Shown: piece after piece, positions 25,501 to 35,942 of the stretch | How positions within the stretch are numbered: position 1 is the first letter of the stretch | How the letters are laid out: every line of letters begins with the position of its first letter | The notes under the pieces: model-generated | Seen by the model: only the letters and a program-made list of their open reading frames with translations | What the model was told of the DNA's origin: nothing | Database searches by the model: none | Assembly: GCA_013365365.1 (NCBI GenBank) | Contig: JABVXU010000187.1 | Coordinates: 1 to 64,000 of the forward strand | Source: Cruorifilaria tuberocauda | Lineage: Eukaryota; Nematoda; Chromadorea; Rhabditida; Onchocercidae | Reading direction: 5' to 3' | Length of the DNA: 64,000 bases | Made by a program: the position numbers and the translations under genes

Positions 25501-25861
25501 TCAAGTGAAATGAAATGCGTGTTTTACATTATAAATAGCAAAAGATAACGTATTAGTAAAATTTGATTGATTAATAAATGTTTGTTTCGCTCTCTAAGGA
25601 AATTTCCAGATTAAAAATGCATGGGCAGGCTATGAAGATGTAAATGTATTCGATAACTCACCAGTTATCGGAGAACATCTTGTTTATCGAAATTTGCATT
25701 TTCTATGCGGATTTGGGAATCGCGGAATGCAGCATGCTTTAGCTGTTGGACGAAGTTATGCTGAAAAATTGTTGGAAGGTGCTTATTTATCGTTAAATTT
25801 ACGGAAATTTGATATGAGACGATTATTGAAGATGGAAAAATTGGAAGAAGAGTATGGTTGA
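20922..25861 (+). CDS. FOXRED1: FOXRED1-like mitochondrial FAD-dependent oxidoreductase
   Basis: Thirteen exons: 20922-21015, 21301-21404, 21704-21793, 22098-22205, 22744-22873, 22993-23095, 23509-23603, 23676-23777, 24492-24592, 24677-24782, 24870-25051, 25135-25245 and 25610-25861; all phases agree, giving 525 residues. The N-terminus (MWRTKNILASLHQLSS) is an Arg/Lys/Ser-rich mitochondrial targeting sequence. A Rossmann dinucleotide-binding motif GGGLIG lies at residues 101-106, followed by an acidic VVVVEN strand end. Family landmarks follow in order: CGGISQQFS, VVVAAGAWSG, RKRMMFVVH, LVDPSGVYC, WAGYEDVNVFDNSPVIG and FGNRGMQHALAVGR, the last being the C-terminal FAD loop. FOXRED1 is known as an assembly factor for respiratory complex I. 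Length slightly exceeds the vertebrate protein. DAO-family relatives such as sarcosine dehydrogenases are the alternative, but the motif set fits FOXRED1 better. Confidence 0.93.
22325..22365. repeat. Perfect 13-bp inverted repeat in intron 4
   Basis: AATATAGTAAATA at 22325-22337 and its exact reverse complement at 22353-22365 flank a 15-base loop. The loop's ACTAAGTGGAACTT recurs nearly unchanged just outside the right arm, next to the 28S rRNA fragment. Confidence 0.8.
22386..22595 (-). rRNA. 28S rRNA gene fragment (pseudogene) in FOXRED1 intron 4
   Basis: About 210 bases read antisense as nuclear large-subunit rRNA. The minus strand runs from AAGTGAAGAAATTCAA through AAGCGCGGGTAAACGGCGGG, ACTCTCTTAAGGTAGCC, AAATGCCTCGTCATCTAATT and GACGCGCATGAATGGATTAA to CAGCCAAGGGAACGGGCTTG and GCGGGGAAAGAAGACC. 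This is the highly conserved domain with the known R2 retrotransposon and I-PpoI target (22525-22540 here). Similarity stops abruptly on both sides. Small changes are seen against the conserved consensus. It cannot be a functional rRNA; it is an inserted piece within a protein-gene intron. Confidence 0.93.
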
Positions 25862-25956
25862 TTAAAAGGATGTTGTATTGTGCAGCAATTTAGTTGTTAT
25901 TTATTTTGCTTTCATTTTCATTCTGTATTGTAGGTTTTTTTTTCTTCATGACCAAC

Positions 25957-25966
25957 AATAAATAAA
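25957..25966 (+). terminator. Polyadenylation signals of FOXRED1-like gene
   Basis: Two overlapping AATAAA hexamers start 96 and 100 bases after the stop codon. Confidence 0.7.
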
Positions 25967-26471
25967 TTTCATCGCGTGTTGTTTACTTCATGAACTTTCT
26001 ATGGAATATGTTCACATAACATTGTTTGCTTCAAGTTTTTTAGAATCGGTGTTGATGTGAATGAATTGTTTTGTAATTAACATATATTCTTTTATTATGT
26101 GTGCTGCTAAAAATTTGTTTGTTTTATGAAAATTAACTATAAATCAGTAAATAAGTATCAATAAATATTTTTAGGGACTTTGTCATTCTCATCCAATCTA
26201 TTACGTTTTTCACTCATTGAACAAATAATGTTCAAACGAGTGATGTTTCGTAGTTTATACCGTTACTTACATCATTTAAATTTATTTCTTGAAATACTTA
26301 TTTGTAAAAGATGGTGTTTTGTGATGTACGGAAAGGATTCGTATCATTGAAAAAGCTGATTCCAGGTGTTTTTTTCAGACTTAATGCGCTTGACCACTAC
26401 ATTTGTTTCAGTTCTAAATCGTATTTCACATAAAATTCACGTGCCTGCTTTGGATTAACGTACAGTTTTCG

Positions 26472-28011
26472 ATGTCTTCATCTGTTGAGCCGGAAAAAAA
26501 ACGTAGTAGATTGGATGAGAATGATCAAGTTGAGGGAGAAGAGAAGGAAGCAATAAAGGAATTACCAAAAGGATGGGAGAAACGAATGAGTCGTTCAAAT
26601 AGTTTGTTTAGGATTTACTTGAAGATTACGTTTTTATTTATTAATAATTTTGAATTAAAAAGTCGAAAATATAATATCTCTCAGTTTTTTCTCGCCATGA
26701 TAAATTCGTTTGTGCAATCTTCAGACCGGTTTTATTATTTCAATGTATACACCGGTCGTAGTCAATGGGAGCGACCCACAAAACCAGCTGATCCAGCTCA
26801 AGCAAGCTTAAATGAAGTGTGTTTCGAGGCTTATTTTTCTAACTGCTTTGCATTTTCCGCTATAAGAGAGATTTATAAAGATTCATTAATTCGAATAAAT
26901 CCTTTGAATTGATAGTTATTTTTTGGTAACTTACTATTCATCAAGGTCATTTGATAATTTTGCTGTTACTTGAATAAGAATTTTTCTTAAAATCGAACCA
27001 CAAGTTATTATTGGTTGGGCTTTTAGTTTGATGTGTATTAATTTTAGGTTCACTGTGCACATCTGTTAGTAAAACATAATGGTTCGAGGCGTCCTTCTTC
27101 TTGGCGATCAGATGTTATTACACGATCAAAAGAAGATGCAAGGAAGATTTTGACTGGTTCGATTCAGTTTTCTAGTGTTTTTCTTCACGAAGAAAAGAAT
27201 TGGCTATTTATCATAGTTTTCGAGGAGCCTCACATGTATAAGATAAAGTTATCAAAAAAGGCCGGATTTTTCTTATGATCCTTCGAAGGTTTTTTCATCC
27301 TTTCTTTATGGTCCTTTCAGTCTTTGCAAGTAAGGCATTGGGTGATGATGAAAATGGATAAGGAATTAAACTAATTTTTCATGTGCTTTGTGTTCTATTT
27401 GATAATATTATTTTCACTTTTTCTGGTTGACCATCTTAGATCCTAAAAAATGACTTAATTTTTTCAGGCTATAGAAAGCAAATTGAGGACGCACCTGACA
27501 AAAAATCAAAATTGAGAGAATTGGCAAAAGAATTTAGCGATTGTTCCTCAGCAAAGCGAGGTGGTGATTTGGGGTTTTTCAAGCGACGACAAATGCAAAA
27601 GTCTTTTGAAGATGCCGCTTTTGCTCTTGGAGTAACTTTAATTTCATTTAACCAAGTGTCAGAGTCATTGATGCTAAGTGCATAGTATTATTTTAATAAT
27701 ATTAACATAAATGAAATGCAGAAATACTTTTTTGCTCGTCATAAATAGATTTCTGCCTCATATTTTAAAATAAAGTTAAGAAATATGAAATTAATATGCC
27801 CGGTTTCTTCCACAAAAAATACTACGTCAGTTTTGTTGCAGTTTACCAACTGATAGATAAAAGAATGCTTGTGGTGTTGCTTATGATTAATACAAAACTT
27901 CAATTCAGAAACTCTGAATTAAAAAAATGCTAGTTTTGTTTTCAGGTTGGACAGTTGAGCGATATAGTCGATACTGATTCGGGCTTACATCTCATTTATC
28001 GAATTGCGTGA
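26472..28011 (+). CDS. PIN1: PIN1-like phospho-specific prolyl isomerase (WW + parvulin)
   Basis: Five exons: 26472-26601, 26725-26816, 27048-27156, 27468-27631 and 27946-28011; phases agree, 186 residues. A charged N-terminal extension of about 30 residues precedes a WW domain: [12 protein letters not shown], then [16 protein letters not shown] (Trp35 and Trp58). The parvulin domain starts [19 protein letters not shown]. It keeps His79, Lys83 and the phosphate-binding Arg88-Arg89, then [14 protein letters not shown] with the catalytic-site Cys136, and DTDSGLHLI with Ser177 and His180. These match the active-site set known for human PIN1. Role: cis-trans isomerisation of phospho-Ser/Thr-Pro bonds in nuclear and cell-cycle proteins. 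A CGTACAG acceptor ends seven bases before the ATG, suggesting trans-splicing. The gene lies 610 bases after the FOXRED1-like stop. Confidence 0.96.
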
Positions 28012-28949
28012 TAAATGATCTCTTTTTATCGCGTGATACAGCCTTCTCAGTTTTATGAATCTAAATGTTTTCTTATGCGGGTTTAACTTCGCATTGCAGT
28101 TAAAATTTGTATTCTGTTTCTCGCTCTTTCTTTCTCTCATTTCCTTCTAGTTTTTCTTGTTTTTTGTTTTATGGTACTGTAGAATACAGTAATCCTAATT
28201 TTAATACAATTTTATTTGGTAGAAATAAAATCAGTGAGTCAAACTCGGTAAATTTATTAACCTAATCGTTCATTTATTGATATTTGCCGCTGATTTTATC
28301 AAATGCTATTGTAATAGTAGATTCAAATTCAAGAACCTGCATTGCTCTATTTGGAAGTGTTCCATATTAGTTGTTCAATAGTTTTTTTGTGAATTGCTTG
28401 TTATTGAATTTTTTTATGCATTTACTGTTGTTTTTGCTATTTATATTCGAAATCAATCATGGTTAAGAAGAAAAAAGTGAGAAAGGTGCGAATAGGAAGT
28501 TGATAATCAGATTATTCGAGTTAAACATATGAGTTTATTGGAAATTTTGTAAGTTTTCATTGTATTTTCTATTGAAAAGTAGTAAATAATTTCAAATCAG
28601 TTTGACAATTCTTCAGTATTAAAATCTGTTGCAAATTGTTACTATGATCTTACTTCGGAAACATTTTATAGTGTCAGTGTTGGAAATTAATACTTTACAT
28701 ATTATTTATTAAACAGTCGTGAAAAATCCATTTCAATATTTACATTTCACAAATTTTTATTTTTTCTTCCGTTTTTAAAAGAGAAAATTTGATTCAATTT
28801 GAGTTTCCACTGAAAGAGATAAGCTGATGGTTTAGTTGATGCATGTTATTTAGTTTTTCTTGATTTTGTCGTATTCTCGAAGTTAAAGTTAGTGGTGAGC
28901 TTTTTAAAAAACGAAAGAATTAAACTTAGAAGAGAATTGAAAAGAAACA
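28012..28949. other. Spacer between PIN1-like and ROMO1-like genes
   Basis: AT-rich 3' and 5' flanks. A short ATG frame at about 28458 (MVKKKKVRK, then a GT) may be an upstream ORF or a 5' exon of the next transcript. Nothing else is seen. Confidence 0.4.
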
Positions 28950-29695
28950 ATGCCAGTACCACAATATCAGGGCGTGACTGGACATCCACAAATATCATGT
29001 TGGCAGAAAATGAAAATGGGCTTGCTTATGGGAGTATTCATTGGTTGTGCGTCAGGTGCTATTATAGGAACTGCTAGTGCATTCAGGTTAGTGTTTTGTG
29101 ATTTAAATCTTAACTCATCATATAATTTTTTCTTTTTATAATCCTTTATTTTCATAAAAAGGAATTGTATGCTACTACGTAGGGACTTTAGGACTGTAGG
29201 GACTTTTTTATCTTAATTGTAATCTGATTACATACGGTAAACAATTCAGTGCCATTTAGAACGTCAAGCCATTATTTCTTCAATGACATCAAAGAAATGT
29301 TATGAACCATCGGTAATCATATAATTTGTTTTTATGATAGCATTTTTTACTAATTAAAAAAAATAAAATTTACAATTTAGACAAACTTTTATTTATAAGC
29401 AAAGTTACTTTGGATATCAATAAATTCAAACTTATATTTTTATCATCAAATTTAATCAATTGATGATAATCTTGGAAATTCAGCCTTTATTATTCATATT
29501 TTCTTTTATTATTATATTCACAAGGTATTCCCTTTATTATGAGTAAAATTTGTTGAAATGGCCTTGTAGTTGCTTTCTGTTTTCAGCATGGGTTTCCGAG
29601 GACGCGCAATGATGGCGCAGGTTGGTCGTTATTCTACAAAAATGGGTGGTTCATTTGCGGTATTTATGATGGTTGCACAAGGATTGCGCTGCTGA
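28950..29695 (+). CDS. ROMO1: ROMO1-like mitochondrial inner-membrane protein
   Basis: Two exons, 28950-29086 and 29587-29695 (phase 2 junction, TTTTCAG acceptor), encode 81 residues, close to the usual family length of 79. The order of motifs is that of ROMO1 (reactive oxygen species modulator, related to yeast Mgr2): SCWQKMKMGLLMGVFIG, a glycine-rich membrane helix GCASGAIIGTASAFR, then MGFRGRAMMAQVGR, a second glycine-rich helix GGSFAVFMMVAQG and the terminal LRC. Known role: inner-membrane protein linked to protein import quality, mitochondrial shape and ROS. An AATAAA stands at 30254. Confidence 0.96.
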
Positions 29696-31598
29696 CAAAT
29701 ATTTTCTCTTTTTTTTTGGCATAATCAGTGCCGTCGATTGATGTAAGCGATAAACAGAATTTTGATAGTTCTGATATTACTTATCTGGTTTCATAAAAGG
29801 AATTTTCTAATTGGAATTTTTTTTATATTGCCAGGATTTAATCATTATTATTGTATTAGTTTTTCAGTTCCTTCTTATTACATACTTCGTTAAAGCATTT
29901 GACGTTATATGATTACAATTGTCAGTAGAATGGATGATAAATTATTTTTTTTTTCGCTTCCAAAAATTTGGATAAGTTTCATATCAAACTAGACAAAACG
30001 GTTAATGCAGGAGAGTTTATTGTGTAGTTATTACTCTCGCACTTTCTTCTTCAATATTATAATAGAGTTCTCATAAATATTTCAGTTTTACATTGGATTC
30101 CAAAAGAAGTTATACGTTTGTTGTTGAAGAATGCTGGACTTCACCGGAATGCTTTTCTGAGCTTTGATGTCATGCTGTAAGTTTAAAGGAATCACTGCTC
30201 AAATAAGTCCATTTTTAGCGATTTATCCGACTTTAGGAAAGTTGTATTTTTTCAATAAAATTTTTAAATATTCTTGTTGTCCCAAATTCCTGTTGTAACA
30301 TTTATCACTATTTGATATAAACTTTTGCTGAATGTGAAATAATTTTTATTTTCTTTCAAATATTTTAATTAGAAATGCAGCAAAAGCAAAATAAATCGTA
30401 GTGAATTTTCAATTTATTTTTAATAGTTGATAATTTTGAATGGGGTTTGTTTGATAATTGCTGTCTTTTAAAATTTTTATCAAACTTTATATTTTTGAAG
30501 ATTCTTGTTCATTTTCCTTATATAAATTTTGCTTTCTAATTGCTATCTGCCGAATAAAATGCTTAATAATTTCAAGTACATAAAAAATGTATAAAACGCT
30601 GCGAGGCTTAAACATGGAATCTATTAAGGAGATGAGAAGAAAGTTTTTTATCTTTTAGTATGATATTAAATTGAGCATCAAATTTAGAGTTCAAATGTAA
30701 AGAATAGGAAAATACCGTAACTTAGGCGGTCATTTGTATAGAACTACAGATAATAGGAAATATCAGAGATATAAGTATCAAACTGAATATAAATAATATT
30801 AATGGAATTTTATAAGTAGAAATATGTCATGACATATGAATAAATTAAATGAATATGCACTGTAATTCGTGAAACATTACAAAGTACACTAACTTCGAGG
30901 ATGATATGTGCAAGTATAATTTTAATCAATGGCACATTTTCAGGTAATCTGAATAAAAATATGGAAAAACTATTGAAAAACAAGCGAAAGCAAAATTTCC
31001 CTTGGGAATGATGTACTTGAATATATGGTGTAATTGTTTAATGCAGCCATTTATTAAACATCATATGTAAATTGATCGTTCTTAATAGTTCAAGATATCA
31101 AATATTATATCTAACCTATTAAATTTTTCGTTATATTTTATAACATTTTCATTATTCCCACTTCCACTCTCATTATAACTTCATTAAATATGTCATATTA
31201 TCAAAGATAAATGCTAGATTTACATCGACTGATGATTAATGCTTCATTGTACCATATTTGTGATAAGAAGTTACATTTTCACCAATGTGATATGGTGACT
31301 TACATATATACATATGATACTTTTAGATATCCGAGAAATTACTTAGTTACATACTAACACTAATAATACATAGATGATAGTTTAAAGAAGTTCCATTTAA
31401 AAATACTACTGTTAAGTTCATAGGTATAAACAGATAATTCATAAATGTCATTTTAAAATTTAATATAAAATTCAACGAGTTTTGAAATTTGCCAGAATTT
31501 CCTAATTATAAAATTTTTATTATAAATTTTTGGAAATGGAGCGAGCTAGTAAAACAAGTGAATTCAAAATGAAATGCAATAAATGAGATTCATTGTAT
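29696..31598. other. Intergenic between ROMO1-like and collagen B
   Basis: AT-rich. It includes the 3' untranslated region of the ROMO1-like gene (AATAAA at 30254-30259), the orphan exon-like piece at 30086-30176 and probable 3' sequence of collagen B on the other strand (AATAAA read on minus at 31516-31521). No other gene is seen. Confidence 0.5.
30086..30176 (+). other. Orphan exon-like segment
   Basis: Ninety-one bases of higher GC lie between a perfect TTTCAG (30080-30085) and a strong GTAAGTTT donor (30177). Two frames are open: one gives PKEVIRLLLKNAGLHRNAFL across the whole length, the other FTLDSKRSYTFVVEEC and then a stop. It could be a coding exon of an unseen gene, an alternative 3' exon of the ROMO1-like transcript or part of a non-coding RNA. 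Confidence 0.3.
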
Positions 31599-33154
31599 TT
31601 AGTACCCTACAGCCACTCTTGGTGGTGGACAGTGGTCACACTGTCCGGTAGGTCCCTGTGGTCCTTGTATACCTGGGATACCCGTCTGCCCCATCGCACC
31701 AGGAAGCCCGTCATATCCCGGATCACCAGGTGGTCCTTCCACTCCATTTTCGCCTGGTAATCCATTTTCGCCGGGAGGTCCTGGCACACCTGGTTCTCCT
31801 TTGCGGCCAGGATGTCCTTCCGGTCCATCAGGCATAAGTATTTCCACGACAATTCCGGGGAATCCAGGATGTCCAGGAAGACCTGGTTTTCCAGGAAGGC
31901 CAGGTGGTCCTTGTAGTCCAGGCTTGCCAGGATGCCCAGGTGAACCTGGATATCCATCCTGGCCTGGCAGGCCCGGCATACCAGTTGGTCCTTTTTCACC
32001 GGGATTTCCGGGACGACCAGGTTCACTTTCTTCGCATTCAAAACAGAAAAAAGTGTGTTCTGGTTGTTTCGGCGGTGGAGCATCCTGTCCATTCCTCCCA
32101 GGTCGTCCTGGTAATCCATCAAAACCATCTTTTCCATCGAAACCTGGTAAACCCCTCGGTCCAGGTGGTGACACACCGCATCCGCAACATGGGCCTCTTA
32201 ATCTTTCTATTGTTGGTATTGGAATCTGTCGATTTTGGAACGAATAGTTATCTATCGTACCGACAAAACTTGCTAATCGTTTGTATCTTCGTCCTCCAAC
32301 TAAAATCTACAAATAATACTTTTAAAACACTTTAATTAATTATATGAGGAAATAAAATATTCTGAAATCTATTTAAAATGACATTGTGAATGAACATAAG
32401 TGATTCCTAAACTTTAATTGACGTTTGGTTATTATATCTACGCAAAGTTATTATTGTCTATTATTTTGTTACAAAAATTGTGGAGTAATAGAAAGTGATA
32501 AACGGCTGATCGATTATTCACAATAATTATTAATTGTAATTCATAATAACAAAATGATTATAATTAACAAGCAAATATTACAGTTATGTCTTAAATATCT
32601 TCATATTATCCTTTAAGATGGAATAAATTCTTTCTTGATAAAAAATCCATGCAAATGTTGCTAACATTCATTGAGAGTCTCAAATTTCTTTTTTTTTTCA
32701 AATTTTTTCCACTTTACAATTAAGTGTTCAATTTGTAAAAATATTCAAATTTCTCGAATACTGTCGATAAACTTATCAAATACTGTGGATGAAACTGAAA
32801 GATGTGATTAGTGCCATTTCAAACTTGCAATGAATTGATAACAAAATGAATTTTTTTTACTATTAAATCTGTTAATCACTTTTTCATGCAAGAAAAAATA
32901 GAAATTGCATGTTGCACATCAAGAAGACAGACCTGTGTTTTAGATAATTCTTTCCAAATATTTCGACTTCGTTGCTTGCAGAAATCAGCTTCATTTTGCA
33001 TGCTTGAATGCATGTATTGTAAATAATTGTAAAATAACGGTACTGAGAACATGCAAACGCATGTTGCAACTGTTGCTGAAGTCACGGCAAACATTGCCAC
33101 ACGTCGTAAGATTATCAGTTGTTGTTGCAATATAGTTTTACTCGAATCCAACAT
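31599..33154 (-). CDS. Cuticle collagen B
   Basis: Two exons, 32933-33154 and 31599-32306, joined in phase 0, 309 residues. Residues 1-74 form the cuticle collagen N-terminal domain with a hydrophobic anchor (about 19-42) and a conserved end ([17 protein letters not shown]). The second exon starts with GGRRYKR, a furin/BLI-4-type cleavage site, then a short spacer and [13 protein letters not shown] opening the Gly-X-Y region. The helix is broken by a Pro-rich stretch with two cysteines ([12 protein letters not shown]) and by [10 protein letters not shown]. It ends with [14 protein letters not shown], a typical cysteine-bearing C-terminus for disulfide and tyrosine crosslinks. Collagen C has the same architecture. 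Confidence 0.96.
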
Positions 33155-34973
33155 TACTGAAAATTTCTTGCGTGTATTTTAAACTGTTATTGTTACTGTA
33201 AAAACATTGTTAGACTTTTTTCTTCTTATCTTAATATTTTTGAAATATTTATTTTACCAAATTTGATTGATTTATGCTAAGTAAATGAGATTTTAGTTTT
33301 CTATTTCCATTTTATTTATCATTAACTCATGAAAATTATGTGTATTCTTTCATCCGATTTTAAAAATATTCATATTTTCAAAAAAATTATATCTCAAAAA
33401 GCATAAGGCAAGAAAACCTTATCTTTTATCACCCAGATATCCATGTTCGTATCTATTGAAATCACGATATTTTTAGCAATTTAGTCCTTTATTAAAATCT
33501 TTCAATTTTTCGAAGTTCATTTAATACATTCCAAATATTATTGATATTTTGTCTTTTTCATTTTCGCGAAATTATCATTTATTATAATCTATTAAAACAT
33601 AATTAAAAATCGATAATAACTTTCAATTATGATAAAAACTTTAGAGAAGAGAAATACAGAATGAATTACTTTGAAGTGATTACTTTATCCTGTGATTAAT
33701 AATAATAATGGAGAAAGTAATGACGTGGCTGAATTATAATGCGATAAGATAAATTTATTAAATGCGAAACATTCGTCCTCAAAAGATTTGATTCGTCAAT
33801 ATTAAGCGATCAAAGTTAGCAAAATTAAAAATACCACGAAGAAATAAACCAAAGTTGGAAATAAATTTATAACGATCAGTACTTTAACGATGGCGATGCG
33901 ATTCGATATTTGAATTGATCGACTTTAGCAATACGAAATGTGCTAAATTAGAATAATAAGCTAGCTAGTATGATAACATGATAATGATAGTGTTCGAGGA
34001 ACTTTTCTAAGCATATCAGAAAAATAATATTCACAGAGCACATTGTGCGAGATATTTTTTTTCCGGATAACTAATTCTCGATCACCTTATTATACATACT
34101 ACTACAATAAGGAATATCGGTAATGGCTTATGTATTAAACAATCAGTCAAGAAGCAGTATTGATAATATTTTCCTAAAAACACTATATATTAAATAGGTA
34201 ATGTTGAGCTTATTTGATTCCATCAAACATTCATATAGGATTAGTTAATTGCCAATAGTGATTGTCATTCTTAAGAGTATAATTAATTATCTGTTTCAGA
34301 TATTTCATTTTTATTTCGTAGGAGAGGGAGAGAGCAAGGGAAGAAGAATACAAGAGCGAAAAAGAACTGATTAAAATAGCAGTAAAATTATCAATAAAAT
34401 ATTAATTTCGTTATCAATCTGATATCCTAACTTCGTTTTTCATCTATCGATCAAAATAGCAGTGGTAAAGAAACTTAAAATAACAAAATTAATTCCATTA
34501 ATTAACTTACAATTAAAAATTTGTTCAAATTCAGTAAATAATGACCAGCTGAAATTAATTCGAAATTCAGGATTGAAAAATGAAAGAAACAGATGGAAAT
34601 CGAATAATATGTGTTTTATTTCTCAACTTTTCCTTTTTTTGTTCGATTTTTATTTTGAAATGAGAAAATAATTATAAATTAGTACATTGTAGTATAATTA
34701 AAATTATGAAATAATTTGGTTAAATTTTTGATTGCATCTTTGTGCGCATATATATTACCTTCAAAATATAATAATTGAGTATTCAACATTATCGACAAAT
34801 AAATGATTATCAAATGAGTTGTCATCGTTAAGCTAATCAGTACTATCACATTAATTTTTATGACGATCATTTATTTGATAAATTTTTTCAGGCGTAAAAT
34901 ACGAAGGAAGAGTAATGTAAGAAAGAAATTTGCATATCATTTTTTAATGATAACCAGAAATAATTTCCCACTA
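33155..34973. other. Upstream region of collagen B, no gene seen
   Basis: AT-rich. It should hold the collagen B promoter just above 33154. A plus-strand frame at 34462-34671 is AT-driven with no splice support. No repeat longer than simple runs is evident. Confidence 0.5.
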
Positions 34974-35147
34974 CAAGTTATTGAGCAGATTAAGCTTTCT
35001 GCGTTCGATTCAGACATAATTTTCTTTCTTGTTGATACAAGAATGCAAGATAAGCAAAATAAGAAATTTCCGAAATGGCTGAAGAGAAAAACAAATAAAC
35101 CTATAATACTCATAGCAAATAAATGTCACAAATCAAAATCTTTGAAC
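34974..35147 (+). pseudogene. der: Bacterial Der/EngA-type GTPase fragment, likely Wolbachia-derived
   Basis: A 58-codon stretch inside an open frame (34860-35204) reads like the segment between the G3 and G4 motifs of the first GTPase domain of Der/EngA, a bacterial ribosome-assembly GTPase. VIEQIKLSAFDSDIIFFLVD fits the helix plus 'ADVIIFVVD' strand. KKFPKWLKRKTNKPIILIAN fits 'IAxWLRKxNKPVILVANK', followed by KCHKSKSL at the NKxD position. The P-loop and DTxG parts are missing upstream and similarity fades after residue 96 of the frame. There is His where Asp or Glu binds guanine, so it cannot be a working GTPase. Nematodes lack Der, whereas Wolbachia has it and often leaves fragments in filarial nuclear DNA. 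A mitochondrial-type GTPase of the host is a less likely alternative. Confidence 0.65.
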
Positions 35148-35918
35148 ATTTCAAATAAATCATTTCTATCTATCGCACTCTTTTTTCAAACATCGTTTCG
35201 ATAGGAAATAAAATAATCATATTTTCATCGATAATAATTACTCATTATTGCACAGGTGTAAATGAGTAAATGAAACTTCCAAAAATTCATCTTTTTTTCG
35301 TCCTTATTTAAAACATATATTATTTAATGATAAATATTTGTGAAAGTCTAGACTGATATTTTTTATTGAAATATTTGCTAGTATTCTATCATTGCAACGA
35401 GTTTCATCTCAAAATACTTCTATCAAATACGTAAATAGTAGAAAGAATTTCATGAAATAAGTAATAAAAAAGAAAAAAGGTCCAAATAATTATTAAAATT
35501 ACTAGAACGAAATATTATTTATGATAAGAGATGAGATAATTTGATAATACGGTAATTTGAGTGATAAAATATTCTTTCATTGTGATATCTTCTTTATATA
35601 ACACACATTAAATGAGTATTTCTCCAGCCTTGGAATGGGCGTTTCACTGTGAAATTGACAAAACAATGATAAATTTGATAAAAATGAATGAAAGATAAAT
35701 GAACCGAATATATCCACGACAATATTCACTGACTCATGATGTCACAAAGAATTACACTTCAAAGAATTACTTCGAATAATTCCCACAGAATATTTTTCAA
35801 TCATTTAGATAGGTATGTCAAGAAATCTTTTTTCATCTATCAAATAAAAAGCTCAATGTTTCCTTTTTAAATTTTCCTTTTAAGTATGCCCCCAGGCTGG
35901 TATGTTTCATTTCATACG

Positions 35919-35942
35919 TATGTATGTGTGTGTGTGTGTGTG
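35919..35942. repeat. (GT)n microsatellite
   Basis: TATG units leading into a pure GT run of about nine units. Confidence 0.9.

Noticed and set aside
31801..32335. Plus-strand collagen-like open frames opposite collagen B
   Set aside because: Gly-X-Y coding repeats read as Pro/Gly-rich frames on the reverse strand. Only the minus frame has the N-terminal domain, cleavage site and proper ends. The same holds opposite collagens A and C.
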